Counted from the first letter of the stretch, positions 52,068 through 61,818 are shown. The stretch: 64,000 nucleotides of DNA from JAVVHH01 sp964657565 (GCA_964657565.1 CAZZVQ010000008.1:19880-83879), one strand, 5' to 3'. Program-made: numbers and translations. The notes: generated by a model not told the origin, from the letters alone.

Positions 52068-53051
52068 CTAAACTCCCTCACCCCGCCCCAACTCCACTCT
52101 AATCGCATCCGCGATGCGATCGATCGCCTGCCGTGCCGCCGGCACCACGCCGGCGAAATCGGCGAAGCCGTGGGGCAGCGCCATCTCCTCGACCAGATGG
52201 GCCCGGCGACCCGCCTTTTGCAGGGCCCGCGCATAGGCCCGCCCTTGATCGCGCAACGGGTCGAACCCGGCCGTCACCACCAGCGCCGGCGACGCCCGGC
52301 TGAGATCGCCCCGGATCGGCGATAACCGGACGTCGCCCGCGTCCTGCCCGGGCGGAACCAACAGCCGGGCACACTCGACCATCGCTGCCGCCGTCAGCAG
52401 GAAACCCTCCTGGAACGTCAGGATGCTCGGATACAGCCCATCCTGATGCAGCAGATCGACCGCCGGATAGAGCAGCACCTGTAGCCGGGCACTCCCATCC
52501 AGCGCCTGCCCGGCGGCGAGATTGGCCCCCGCGCTGTCGCCGCCGATCAGCCACGGACCCGGCCCGCTCTCGCGCGCCCAGCGCCACGCCGCGGCCGCAT
52601 CGTCATACGCCGCCGGGAACGGATGCTCCGGCGCCAGCCGATACTCGACCGAGGTGATCCGCAGCCGTGTCCGCGCCGCCAGCCGGCGGCACAGGGCGTC
52701 ATGCGTGCCGACGCTGCCGATGATGAAGCCACCCCCGTGAAAATACAGCAGATCCGCCGCCGCCCGGCCTCGCGGCTCGTAGCGCCGCGCCGGCCGCCCG
52801 CCCGCATCGACCGCCGTCACGCGCACCGTGCCGTCCGGCTTGAGCCCGGTGACCGCCGGCGCCGCCGCATAGCGCTTGCGCAGCGTGGCGAGGTCGAGCG
52901 GCGCGTCGGACCGCATCCGGTTGGCGAAGCGCACGAAGGCGGACATCACCGGATCCATCGTCAGCCCGTCGGCGACGAGCGGCCGCCCGAGCACCGCCCC
53001 GGCGGCCAGAGCGCCGCGGACCCAGGTCCGTTGAAGCTGATTGAAGAGCAT
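52068..53051 (-). CDS. Alpha/beta hydrolase, HSL-family esterase
   Basis: The 327-residue enzyme has the oxyanion 'HGGGFIIG', nucleophile elbow 'GGDSAGANLA', acid 'TAGFDPLRDQG' and His 'LPHGFADFA': a complete catalytic set of the hormone-sensitive lipase family. It hydrolyses short-chain esters. Start ATG 53051 is chosen since the extra 28 residues of the longer frame lack family character. Compare the inactive-looking lipoprotein paralogue at 49487-50584. Confidence 0.9.
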   Translation of the reverse strand: MLFNQLQRTWVRGALAAGAVLGRPLVADGLTMDPVMSAFVRFANRMRSDAPLDLATLRKRYAAAPAVTGLKPDGTVRVTAVDAGGRPARRYEPRGRAAADLLYFHGGGFIIGSVGTHDALCRRLAARTRLRITSVEYRLAPEHPFPAAYDDAAAAWRWARESGPGPWLIGGDSAGANLAAGQALDGSARLQVLLYPAVDLLHQDGLYPSILTFQEGFLLTAAAMVECARLLVPPGQDAGDVRLSPIRGDLSRASPALVVTAGFDPLRDQGRAYARALQKAGRRAHLVEEMALPHGFADFAGVVPAARQAIDRIADAIRVELGRGEGV

Positions 53052-53158
53052 GGGGGATGACTTACGCGTGGTTGCCTCGCGTGAAAACGTACCACGCCAC
53101 GGCTTGATGCGTTGTGAAGCCCAGCCCACCCTCAATGCTCACACGGACCCGACCCTGA

Positions 53159-56100
53159 ATGCCTTTCGACCCGACCACGACCGACCGCTCCGACCCGGCG
53201 CTCGCCTTCGCCCTGCTGCAAAAGGCCCGACGCTCCGGGCCGCTGATCGCCATCCTCCGCGGCGCCGGCCGGCTCGACCGGGTCGCCCGCCTCGCCACAG
53301 CCTTCGCCGACGGCGTCGAGGTCTTGGTCCTCCCGCCCGTCGACGTGTTGCCCTACGACCTAATTCCCCCCTCCACCCGCGCCGTCGGTCGCCGCATCGC
53401 GACGCTCACCCGCCTCGCGCGCCCCGCCAGCGCGCCGCGCCTACTGCTCACCAGCGCCGCCGCCGTGCTGCAGCGGGTCCGCCCCGCCGGCGTGTGGCGG
53501 GCCGCCGAATTATCGATCGCACGCGGCGACGTCGTCCACCGCGACGCCCTGCGCGAGGCGCTGGCCATCCGCGCCTATCATTGGGACGAGCGCGTCGACG
53601 AGCCCGGCGAAGCCGCCCTGCGCGGCCAAGTGATCGACATCTTCCCCTCGGGCGAGGCCGAGCCGGTGCGCCTCTACCTCGAAGACGACCGCATCGAAGC
53701 CATCACCGGCGTCGACCCGGTCACCCAGCGCAGCACCGACGCGCGCCCCGGCCTGAAACTGCGCCCGATGACCGAGTTCCGCATCGACGCCGAAAGCCTC
53801 GCGGCGGCGACGTCGCAGCTCGAGCCGAATGCCGACGGCCAAGCCGTCGCCCAGCATCTGCCCCGTCGCCTGCAGAGCGTGTTCGAGGCCATGCCGGACG
53901 CGTCCCTCTACCTTGAAACCGACGTCCCGGAACGCTGGCGCAGCGTCCGCGAGGCGATCGACGACGCCTACGCGGCCGCGCTCAAGGCCGGCCGCGTGAC
54001 CGGCCACACCGCCGACCTGCCCCCTCCCGACAAGCTGTTCCTGACCGTCGACGAAGTCACCCGACTCTGCGCCGATGTCGTCGATCTCGACCCCGATACC
54101 AGCACCGACCTGCCCGCGCCGCACAAGCTCGCCGACCTGCTCGCTTCCATCGCGGACGCCAAGTCCGACCGCGTGATCATCGCCGCGCCCAACGATCCCG
54201 GCAGCGTCGCCAAGAGCCTGCGCCGCCGCGGCGTCGAGGCCACGCCCGCCGAGCGGTTGGCCGAAATGACGCCAGGGACCGTGAGCGTGATCGAGGCCGA
54301 CCCGCTGAGCGGCTTGCGCGCGCCGGGTCTGCTGCTGCTGCCGGTCGGCCCGCTGCTGCGGCCCAAGGCCAGCGCCACGCTGACCGCCGCGTCCGAAGCG
54401 CCGCGCGTGGGCGAGGTCGTGGTGCATGTCGATCACGGCGTCTGCCGGCTGACCGGGCTGCGCGAGGTCGGTGACGAGGATCGCCTGGTGCTCGAATTCG
54501 CCGACCAGATCGAACTGCTGATCCCGCCCACCGCGTTCGACCGCGTCTGGCGCTACGGCGACAGCGACGTCACGCTCGACCGCGCCGGCGGCACGGCCTG
54601 GATGAAGCGGCGCGTCAGGATCGAGGCGGAGCTGCAGGAAACCGCCGTCCAGCTGCAGGAGCGGATCGCCGCGCGCCGGGATGCCGTCGCGCCGCCGATC
54701 AAGCCGGACCCCGACCGCTTCGCCACCATCGCCCAGCGGTTCCCCTTCCCGCTCAGCAACGACCAGCGCGCCGCGATCCATTCGGTGCTGACGGATCTGG
54801 CCAGCGGACATCCGATGGACCGGCTGCTCTGCGGCGATGTCGGCTTCGGCAAGACCGAGGTCGCCATCCGCGCCGCCGCCGCCGCCGCCCTCGCCGGCCA
54901 CCAGGTCGCCCTGCTGGCGCCCACCTCGGTGCTCGCCCGCCAGCATCTCGACGTCTTCCGCACCCGCTTCGCCCGCACCGGCATCCGCGTCGAGGGCCTC
55001 ATCCGCACCGAGGACGACCCGGCCGCCGACGAGATCAGGCGCGCGGTCAGCGCCGGCGAGGTCGCCATCGTGATCGGCACGCACGGGCTGGTGCGGACGC
55101 AATTCCACAACCTCGGCCTGGCGATCATCGACGAGGAACAACGCTTCGGCGAGGACGACAAGGCCGCGCTCGGCGGCCTCGCGCCGCATTTGCTCGCCAT
55201 GACCGCCACCCCGATCCCGCGCACGCTGCAGGCCGCCCTGGTCGGACTGCGCGACGTCAGCCTGCTCGCCACGCCGCCGCAGCACCGGCAGCCGATCCGC
55301 ACCTTCGTGCTGAGCTGGGACACCATCGTCGTCCGCGAGGCGCTGCTGCGCGAGCGGCGGCGCGACGGGCAGAGCTTCGTCATCTGTCCGCGCATCGCCG
55401 ACATCGCGCCGCTACAGGCCGAGTTGCAGAGCCTGGTGCCGGAACTGGCGATCACCGTCGCCCACGGCCGCCTGTCGGCCGAAGCGCTCGAGGCCGCGAT
55501 CGTGGACTTCGCCGCCGGCCGTGGTGATGTCCTGATCGCGACCGACATCATCGAGGCCGGGCTCGACATCCCGCGCGCGAACCTCATGATCGTCACCCAC
55601 GCCGAGCGGTTCGGCCTGGCCCAGCTGCACCAATTACGCGGCCGGGTGGGCCGCGGCGCCCGGCGCGGTACGGCCTACCTCTTCACCGAACCCGGCGCCG
55701 AACTGCCGCAAGCGACCCACCAGCGCCTCACCACCGTCCAGCTTTTGTCGGCCCTCGGCGCCGGCGCGGAGATCAGCGCGGCCGACCTGAACCTACGCGG
55801 CGCCGGCGACCTGTTCGGCGACCGCCAGGCCGGCCACGTCCGCGCCGTCGGCACTGAACTCTACCAGCATCTGCTCTTGGAAGCGGTATCGATGCAGCGG
55901 GGCGATCCGCCCCGGCGCCCGGCCCCCGAGCTGCATGTCGAACTCATCGGCCGCATCCCGCGCGACTACGTGCCGGACGAGAACCTACGCATCGAACTGC
56001 TCCGCCGGCTGTTCCGTCTCACCGACCTGCCGAGCCTACGCCAGTTCAGCGACGAGGTGGAGGACCGCTTCGGCCCGCCGCCGCCGGAGGTCGAGGCGCT

Positions 56101-56323
56101 GCTGGCCATCGAGCGGCTCCGTCGGCTCGCCGAGGTGATGCGGCTGTCGCGCATCGATGCCGGCCCTGCCTCCTGCGCCGTCACGCCGATCTTTCGCGAG
56201 AACGCCGAAGAGATCGCCGCCGCGCTCGGCGGCAAAGCGAGCAAGGGCCGGGTCATCATCCCGCTCGTCCATCCCGACCCGGTCGTCCGCGCCCAAAAGC
56301 TCGCCGAGTTGCTCGGCGGCTAA
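53159..56323 (+). CDS. Mfd-like transcription-repair coupling factor (diverged)
   Basis: The 1054-residue protein has the UvrB-like N-terminal module ('GQVIDIFPSGEAEPVRLYL'), an RNA-polymerase-interaction domain ('VVVHVDHGVCRLTGLREVG'), RecG-like helicase motifs (Walker A 'GDVGFGKTEVA', 'IDEEQRFGEDDK', 'MTATPIPRTLQAAL', 'QLRGRVGRG') and a C-terminal autoinhibitory domain. Standard Mfd (about 1150 residues) has DHGIGRF and 'GRVGRS'; here these read DHGVCRL and GRVGRG. It is probably a second, specialised Mfd. It moves RNA polymerase off DNA lesions in the classic case. Confidence 0.87.
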   Translation: MPFDPTTTDRSDPALAFALLQKARRSGPLIAILRGAGRLDRVARLATAFADGVEVLVLPPVDVLPYDLIPPSTRAVGRRIATLTRLARPASAPRLLLTSAAAVLQRVRPAGVWRAAELSIARGDVVHRDALREALAIRAYHWDERVDEPGEAALRGQVIDIFPSGEAEPVRLYLEDDRIEAITGVDPVTQRSTDARPGLKLRPMTEFRIDAESLAAATSQLEPNADGQAVAQHLPRRLQSVFEAMPDASLYLETDVPERWRSVREAIDDAYAAALKAGRVTGHTADLPPPDKLFLTVDEVTRLCADVVDLDPDTSTDLPAPHKLADLLASIADAKSDRVIIAAPNDPGSVAKSLRRRGVEATPAERLAEMTPGTVSVIEADPLSGLRAPGLLLLPVGPLLRPKASATLTAASEAPRVGEVVVHVDHGVCRLTGLREVGDEDRLVLEFADQIELLIPPTAFDRVWRYGDSDVTLDRAGGTAWMKRRVRIEAELQETAVQLQERIAARRDAVAPPIKPDPDRFATIAQRFPFPLSNDQRAAIHSVLTDLASGHPMDRLLCGDVGFGKTEVAIRAAAAAALAGHQVALLAPTSVLARQHLDVFRTRFARTGIRVEGLIRTEDDPAADEIRRAVSAGEVAIVIGTHGLVRTQFHNLGLAIIDEEQRFGEDDKAALGGLAPHLLAMTATPIPRTLQAALVGLRDVSLLATPPQHRQPIRTFVLSWDTIVVREALLRERRRDGQSFVICPRIADIAPLQAELQSLVPELAITVAHGRLSAEALEAAIVDFAAGRGDVLIATDIIEAGLDIPRANLMIVTHAERFGLAQLHQLRGRVGRGARRGTAYLFTEPGAELPQATHQRLTTVQLLSALGAGAEISAADLNLRGAGDLFGDRQAGHVRAVGTELYQHLLLEAVSMQRGDPPRRPAPELHVELIGRIPRDYVPDENLRIELLRRLFRLTDLPSLRQFSDEVEDRFGPPPPEVEALLAIERLRRLAEVMRLSRIDAGPASCAVTPIFRENAEEIAAALGGKASKGRVIIPLVHPDPVVRAQKLAELLGG

Positions 56324-56330
56324 GCACCCC

Positions 56331-56408
56331 TCGTAGGGTGGGCTTTAGCCCACCAAACCGTCTCGTCTCACCGCGGCCCCGCCCGATGGTGGGCTGAAAG
56401 CCCACCAT
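56331..56408. repeat. Paired GGTGGGCT hairpins between mfd-like and ilvC
   Basis: Two related inverted repeats stand between convergent genes: GGTGGGCT/AGCCCACC at 56337-56354, with a 2-base loop, and ATGGTGGGCT/AGCCCACCAT at 56386-56408, with a 3-base loop. Elements of this kind occur scattered in many bacterial genomes. Because both genes end here, it may act as a bidirectional terminator. No long T-run follows. Confidence 0.85.
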
Positions 56409-56430
56409 ACGCGGTTCCGCCAATCGTGGT

Positions 56431-57450
56431 CTAGTTGCGCGCCTTGTCGACCAGGGCGTTCTTGGCGATCCACGGCATCATGCCGCGCAGCTTCTCGCCG
56501 ACCTGCTCGATCGGGTGCTCGGCCAGCCGGCGCCGCGTCGCCTTGAAGCTGGACTGGTTCACCTTGTTCTCCAGCATCCAGTCGCGCGCGAACTTGCCGG
56601 TCTGGATGTCGTTCAGCACCCGCTTCATCTCCGCCTTCGTCTCCGACGTGATGATCCGCGGCCCCGTCACATACTCGCCATACTCGGCCGTGTTGCTGAT
56701 CGAGTAGTTCATGTTGGCGATGCCGCCCTCGTAGATGAGGTCGACGATCAGCTTCACCTCGTGCAGGCACTCGAAATACGCCATCTCCGGCGCATACCCG
56801 GCCTCGACCAGCGTCTCGTAGCCCGCCTTGATCAGCTCGACCAACCCGCCGCAGAGTACGACCTGCTCGCCGAACAGATCGGTCTCGCACTCTTCCTTGA
56901 ACGTCGTCTCGATGATGCCCGCCCGGCCGCCGCCGATCGCGCTGGCATAGCTGAGCGCGATCTCGAGCGCGTTGCCGCTCGGGTTCTGCGCCACCGCCAC
57001 CAGGCACGGCACCCCGCCGCCCCGCTGATACTCGGAGCGCACCGTGTGACCCGGCCCCTTCGGCGCGATCATGAACACGTCGATGTCGGCGCGCGGGTCC
57101 AGCAGGTTGAAATGGACGTTCAGCCCGTGCGCGAACGCCATCGCCGCGCCCGGCTTCATGTTGGCGTGCAGCTTGTCGCGATACAGGTCGCCCTGGCCCT
57201 CATCCGGCGTCAGCACCATGACGACGTCCGCCCACTTGGCGCACTCGGCCGGGTCGGCGACCTTCAGCCCGGCCGCCTCGGCCTTGGCCACACCGGTCGA
57301 GCCCGGGCGCAGGCCGACCATCAGCTCCTTGGCACCGCTGTCCTTGAGGTTGTTGACGTGGGCATGCCCCTGGCTGCCGTAGCCGATCACGGCGACTTTC
57401 TTGCCCTTGATCAGGTTCACGTCGGCATCGCGATCGTAATACACGCGCAT
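56431..57450 (-). CDS. ilvC: Ketol-acid reductoisomerase
   Basis: The 339-residue class I enzyme has the NADPH fingerprint 'VIGYGSQGHAHVNNLKDSG', 'MIAPKGPGHTVR' and the Mg-binding 'DLFGEQVVLCGGLVELI' and 'YSISNTAEYG'. It isomerises and reduces acetolactate in valine/isoleucine synthesis. It lies 30 bases after ilvN on the same strand, completing ilvB-ilvN-ilvC. Confidence 0.97.
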   Translation of the reverse strand: MRVYYDRDADVNLIKGKKVAVIGYGSQGHAHVNNLKDSGAKELMVGLRPGSTGVAKAEAAGLKVADPAECAKWADVVMVLTPDEGQGDLYRDKLHANMKPGAAMAFAHGLNVHFNLLDPRADIDVFMIAPKGPGHTVRSEYQRGGGVPCLVAVAQNPSGNALEIALSYASAIGGGRAGIIETTFKEECETDLFGEQVVLCGGLVELIKAGYETLVEAGYAPEMAYFECLHEVKLIVDLIYEGGIANMNYSISNTAEYGEYVTGPRIITSETKAEMKRVLNDIQTGKFARDWMLENKVNQSSFKATRRRLAEHPIEQVGEKLRGMMPWIAKNALVDKARN

Positions 57451-57480
57451 GGTAAATAGCTCCTTGGTTCGGTTCAGTAA

Positions 57481-57981
57481 TTAGAGGACGGCTTTGCCGC
57501 GTGCGATGGCCGCGACACCCGTGCGGCTGACTTCGGCCAGGCCGAGCGGCCGCATCAGGCCGATGAAGGCGTCGAGTTTTTCTGTCGCTCCGGTCAGTTC
57601 GAAGACGAAGCTTTCCGTCGTCGCGTCGATCACCCGAGCGCGGAACGCGTCGGCCAGGCGCAGCGCCTCGGCCCGCTCGGTGCCGCCGCTGACGACCTTG
57701 ATCATCGCCAGCTCGCGCGCCAGATGCGGCCCTTCGAGCGACAGGTCGGACAGCCGATGCACCGGCACCAGCCGGCCGAGCTGCGCCTTGATCTGCTCGA
57801 TGATCATGTCGGTGCCGCTCGTCACGATGTTGATGCGGCTGCGCAGCCCGCTGTCGTCGACCGGCGCGACCGTGAGACTCTCGATGTTGTAGCCGCGTCC
57901 GGCGAACAATCCGATGACGCGGGCAAGAACCCCGGCCTCGTTCTCGACGAGGACGGAGATAGTAGCGGTGCGTTGCTGCAT
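57481..57981 (-). CDS. ilvN: Acetolactate synthase small (regulatory) subunit
   Basis: The 166-residue protein has the ACT domain 'ATISVLVENEAGVLARVIGL' with 'RGYNIESLTVAP' and the C-terminal ALS regulatory domain. It confers valine feedback on the large subunit. ATG 57981 is the family start; the upstream 20 codons are only the repeat element. It is 123 bases from ilvB, with the repeat between. Confidence 0.95.
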   Translation of the reverse strand: MQQRTATISVLVENEAGVLARVIGLFAGRGYNIESLTVAPVDDSGLRSRINIVTSGTDMIIEQIKAQLGRLVPVHRLSDLSLEGPHLARELAMIKVVSGGTERAEALRLADAFRARVIDATTESFVFELTGATEKLDAFIGLMRPLGLAEVSRTGVAAIARGKAVL

Positions 57982-58000
57982 GATACCGATGCTTGCTGTC

Positions 58001-58096
58001 CCCTCTCCCTCCAGGAGAGGGCTAGGGTGAGGGTTTTTCATGGACTGAGCGCGGGCATCAGAGCCCTCACCCCGGCCCTCTCCCGGAGGGAGAGGG
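58001..58096. repeat. Dispersed inverted repeat, copy 2, inside the ilv operon
   Basis: The left arm (58001-58033) and right arm (58064-58096) are reverse complements of each other with a few differences and share the same CCCTCTCCC / GGGAGAGGG core as the element at 29621-29713. It fills most of the gap between ilvB and ilvN, where a strong hairpin could affect the amount of small-subunit mRNA. Confidence 0.9.
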
Positions 58097-58104
58097 AGAA
58101 GGCA

Positions 58105-59910
58105 TTAGACCAGCATCATGCCTTCATCGGTGATCGACGCGGTCCGATCTTGGTGCTCCGGCCCGAGGATCATCTCGTTATGCGCCGCCCCGCTCGGGAT
58201 CATCGGGAAGCAATTCTCCTTCTGATCCACCGCGATGTCGGCGATCACCGGCTTGTCAGTGGCGATCATCTCGCGGATCACCCGGTCCAGATCGTCCACC
58301 GACGTCGCCCGCATCCCCACGCCGTGGAACGCGTCGGCCAGCTTCACGAAATCCGGCAGCGCCTCCGAATAGCTCTCCGAATACCGCCCGCCGTGCAGCA
58401 GCTCCTGCCACTGCCGGACCATGCCCATATACTCGTTGTTCAGGATGAACACCTTCACCGGCAGCCGATACTGCGCCAGCGTCGCCATCTCCTGGATGTT
58501 CATCAGGATGCTCGCCTCGCCGGCGATGTCGATCACCAGCGCGTCCGGATGCGCGATCTGCACGCCCATCGCCGCCGGCAGGCCATACCCCATCGTCCCG
58601 AGCCCGCCCGACGTCATCCAGCGGTTCGGCTGATCGAACTTGAAGTGCTGCGCCGCCCACATCTGGTGCTGGCCGACCTCGGTGGTGATGAACGTGTCAC
58701 GCCCGAGTTCGCGGGTGATCTCATACAGCCGCTGCACCGCATATTGCGGCTTGATGGTCGCGCCCTTGCCCATGTCCTGGGTGAACTTCAGGCTCTGGAT
58801 CGCCCGCCACTCGTCGATCTGCCGCCACCAACCGGTCACCGCCTCGCGGTCGTGCGGCAGGCTGCTCTCCTTCCACGCCGCCAGCAGCGCCTCGATCGTC
58901 GCCCGCGCGTCGCCCACGATCGGCACCTCGACCGCGACGTTCTTGTTGATGCTCGACGGATCGATGTCGGCGTGGATCTTACGGCTGCCGGGGCTGAACG
59001 CGTTCAGCCGCCCCGTGACCCGGTCGTCGAACCGCGCTCCCAGGTTCAGCAGCACGTCGCAGCCATGCATCGCCATGTTGGCTTCGTATGTCCCATGCAT
59101 CCCCAGCATACCGAGGAACTGCGGATCGTTGGCCGGATACGCCCCGAGCCCCATCAGCGTCGACGTGCACGGCATGCCGGTCGCGCGGACCAGCGCGATC
59201 AGCGCCTCGGCCGCCTTCGGCCCCGCGTTGATCACACCGCCGCCGGTATAGATCATCGGCCGCTTGGCCCCGCGCAGCAGGGCGACGGCGTCCTGGATGC
59301 GCGCCGGGTCGGGATCGGTGATCGGCCGGTAGGACCGATGCCCGGTTTCGCTCGGCGCCTGATACGGCGCCGGCCCGATCAGGATATCCTTCGGCAGATC
59401 GATCACCACCGGTCCGGGCCGGCCGCTGCGCGACACGTAGAACGCTTCGTGCACGACGCGGGCGAGGTCTTCCGGCCGCTTGACGAGGTAGTTGTGCTTG
59501 GTCGCCGGCCGGGTGATGCCGGTCGTGTCGGCCTCCTGGAACGCGTCGTTGCCGATCAAATGCGTCGGCACCTGGCCGGTCAGGCACACCACCGGGATGC
59601 TGTCCATCAGCGCGTCCACCAGCCCGGTCACCGCGTTGGTCGCGCCGGGCCCGCTGGTCACCAGCACGACCCCGACCCGGCCGGTGCTGCGCGCATACCC
59701 CTCCGCCGCATGCACCGCCGCCTGCTCGTGGCGGACCAGGATGTGGCGGATGCTGTTCTGCTGGAAGATCGCGTCGTAGATCGGCAATACCGCGCCGCCC
59801 GGATACCCGAAAATGACCTCCACGCCCTGGTCGCGCAGCGCACGGAGCAGGATCTCGGCGCCGCTTTGCGAATGGGTCGTGGCCGGGGCTAGCGTGTCGG
59901 TCTGGGTCAT
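58105..59910 (-). CDS. ilvB: Acetolactate synthase large (catalytic) subunit
   Basis: The 601-residue ThDP enzyme has 'EVIFGYPGGAVLPIYDAI', the catalytic Glu in 'ILVRHEQAAVHAAEGYA', 'VTSGPGATNAVTGL' and the ThDP/Mg site 'DIAGEASILMNIQEMATLAQ' . It makes acetolactate from pyruvate. The name may be ilvB or ilvI; the sequence does not separate them. It heads ilvB-ilvN-ilvC. Confidence 0.96.
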   Translation of the reverse strand: MTQTDTLAPATTHSQSGAEILLRALRDQGVEVIFGYPGGAVLPIYDAIFQQNSIRHILVRHEQAAVHAAEGYARSTGRVGVVLVTSGPGATNAVTGLVDALMDSIPVVCLTGQVPTHLIGNDAFQEADTTGITRPATKHNYLVKRPEDLARVVHEAFYVSRSGRPGPVVIDLPKDILIGPAPYQAPSETGHRSYRPITDPDPARIQDAVALLRGAKRPMIYTGGGVINAGPKAAEALIALVRATGMPCTSTLMGLGAYPANDPQFLGMLGMHGTYEANMAMHGCDVLLNLGARFDDRVTGRLNAFSPGSRKIHADIDPSSINKNVAVEVPIVGDARATIEALLAAWKESSLPHDREAVTGWWRQIDEWRAIQSLKFTQDMGKGATIKPQYAVQRLYEITRELGRDTFITTEVGQHQMWAAQHFKFDQPNRWMTSGGLGTMGYGLPAAMGVQIAHPDALVIDIAGEASILMNIQEMATLAQYRLPVKVFILNNEYMGMVRQWQELLHGGRYSESYSEALPDFVKLADAFHGVGMRATSVDDLDRVIREMIATDKPVIADIAVDQKENCFPMIPSGAAHNEMILGPEHQDRTASITDEGMMLV

Positions 59911-59952
59911 GGCCCGCGCATGTGACAGGACACGCTCCCGACGTCAACCCAC

Positions 59953-60882
59953 TCAGCTAACGAACACGTCGATTTCAGCCCGATCCCTTTCTAAAAGTTG
60001 CTCGATACTCTCAAATCGAGCATGAAAAGTACGTTTCATAGCTGGGTCCACAATTATGCGGTTCCGGAACCAGGTCGCCTGCCGCTTCACGTAGCGCTGC
60101 GACGACGCCACTGCGCGCTCCCGCGCCTCGCCCAGCCCGAGTTCCCCCCGCAACACCGCGCCGAGTTCCGGCACGCCCAGCGCGCGCATCGCCGGCAGGC
60201 TCGGGTCCAGGCCGAGCGCGGTCAGCGCCGCAACCTCGTCGAGGGCGCCGGCCGCCAGCATCGCGTCGAACCGGGTCGCGATCGCGGCCCGCAGCACGTC
60301 GCGCGGCGGCTCCAGCAGGATCATGCGGAAGCTGTAGGGCGGTCTCTCGCCGCCCGAACGCTGCCACGCCGCCAGCCCCTGCCCGGTGCTGCGCCACACC
60401 TCCCACGCCCGCGCCAGCCGCTGGCCGTCGCTCGGCCGCAACCCGGCCGCCGTCGCCGGGTCGACCGCGGCCAGCCGCGCGTGCAACTGCGCCGGCCCGT
60501 CCTGCTCGAGCAGCGCCCGCGCTTCGTCGCGCGCCGCCGGGTCGGGCTCGGGGATGTCGGCCAGCCCGGCCGTCAGCGCTTGCAAGTACATGCCGGTGCC
60601 GCCGCACAGGATCGGCAAACGAGCGGCCGCCATCGCCGCCAGCGCCTCGCTACGCCACCACGCGACGCTGCCCGGGTCGGCCGCGGACCGGACGCCGTAC
60701 AGCACATGCGGCGCCGCCGCCTCGTCGGCCGGACCCGGTCGCGCCGTCAGGATGCGCAGCTCGCGATACACCTGCATGCTGTCGGCATTGATGACGGTGC
60801 CGCCCAGCCGCACCGCCAGTTCCAGCGCCAGCGCCGATTTTCCACTAGCTGTCGGCCCGGCGATGATCAATGCTTGCCGCAT
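59953..60882 (-). CDS. miaA: tRNA dimethylallyltransferase
   Basis: The 309-residue enzyme has Walker A 'IAGPTASGKSALALELA', 'INADSMQVYRELRI' and 'ILCGGTGMYLQALTAGL'. It prenylates A37 of tRNAs that read U-starting codons. ATG 60882 has GGGAGG 6 bases before; the longer frame shadows serB. It is divergent from serB across 28 bases. Confidence 0.97.
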   Translation of the reverse strand: MRQALIIAGPTASGKSALALELAVRLGGTVINADSMQVYRELRILTARPGPADEAAAPHVLYGVRSAADPGSVAWWRSEALAAMAAARLPILCGGTGMYLQALTAGLADIPEPDPAARDEARALLEQDGPAQLHARLAAVDPATAAGLRPSDGQRLARAWEVWRSTGQGLAAWQRSGGERPPYSFRMILLEPPRDVLRAAIATRFDAMLAAGALDEVAALTALGLDPSLPAMRALGVPELGAVLRGELGLGEARERAVASSQRYVKRQATWFRNRIIVDPAMKRTFHARFESIEQLLERDRAEIDVFVS

Positions 60883-60910
60883 CGCTGCCTCCCTGCCATG
60901 TGCGCGGCCA

Positions 60911-61786
60911 ATGTCCTTCTTCCTGACGCTGGTCGCCGAACCCGGCCGGCTCGACCCCACCCTGATCAACCGCGTCGGCGACGCCATCGCCGCCGGCCCG
61001 CCCGTGACGCTCTCCCCCGGCGAGGCCGCCGACCTCCCCTGCCCCGTCGCGCCCGACCCGGCCGCCCTGCGCGCCGCGATCGGCGACGCCGCGGTCGACG
61101 CGGTCGTGACACCGGCGGCCAACCGGCGCAAGCGCCTCCTGATCGCCGACATGGACAGCACCATCGTCGTCGGCGAAACGCTCGACGAGCTGGCGCATTT
61201 CGCCGCCGTCGGCGAGCGCGTCGCCGCCATCACCGCCCGCGCGATGGCCGGCGAGATCGACTTCAAAGGTGCATTGCGTGAACGGGTCGCTCTCCTGGAA
61301 GGCCTGAACCTCGCTGCGCTCGATCAGACCTGGGCCGCCACCAGGCTGATGCCCGGCGCCCGCGAACTGCTCGCCACCATGCGCGCCAACGGCGCCGCGA
61401 CCGCGCTGGTCTCCGGCGGCTTCAGCTTCTTCACCGCCCGCGTTGCCGCCGCGCTCGGATTTGACGATCACCGCGCCAACGTCCTGATCGACGACGGCGC
61501 CAAGCTGCTCGGCCGGGTGCAGGAGCCGATCCTGGACCGCTCCGCCAAGCTCGAAAGCCTGCGCGAGTTCGCAGCGATCCACCGCATCGGCCTCCAGGAC
61601 TGCCTGGCGGTGGGCGACGGCGCGAACGATCTGGAGATGATCCGCGCCGCCGGCCTGGGCGTCGCCTATCACGCCAAACCGATCGTCGCCGACGCCGCCC
61701 GGGCCCGCATCGACCACAGCTCGCTCCGCGCCCTGCTGTTCATCCAGGGCTACCCCGCCAGCGAGTTCGCCAATCAATCCGCATGA
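60911..61786 (+). CDS. serB: Phosphoserine phosphatase
   Basis: The 291-residue HAD enzyme has the nucleophile motif 'IADMDSTIVVGETLDELA' (Asp80, Asp82), 'ALVSGGFSFFTARVAAALG' and 'AVGDGANDLEMIRAAGLG'. It makes serine from phosphoserine, the last step of serine synthesis. Its start is the family start; the longer frame shadows miaA. The N-terminal 70 residues lack a clear ACT domain. Confidence 0.96.
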   Translation: MSFFLTLVAEPGRLDPTLINRVGDAIAAGPPVTLSPGEAADLPCPVAPDPAALRAAIGDAAVDAVVTPAANRRKRLLIADMDSTIVVGETLDELAHFAAVGERVAAITARAMAGEIDFKGALRERVALLEGLNLAALDQTWAATRLMPGARELLATMRANGAATALVSGGFSFFTARVAAALGFDDHRANVLIDDGAKLLGRVQEPILDRSAKLESLREFAAIHRIGLQDCLAVGDGANDLEMIRAAGLGVAYHAKPIVADAARARIDHSSLRALLFIQGYPASEFANQSA

Positions 61787-61818
61787 CGATCCGCTCGGCT
61801 TTACGGTATGATCGACGC

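Noticed and set aside
53510..55285. Long open frame on the minus strand within the mfd-like gene (591 codons)
   Set aside because: It is antisense to a strongly conserved helicase; its product is a low-complexity Gly/Ala/Arg/Asp mixture, as expected for shadows in high-GC DNA.
57724..59892. Plus-strand frame of 722 codons over ilvB
   Set aside because: Arg/His-rich shadow of the acetolactate synthase gene with no ribosome-binding site.
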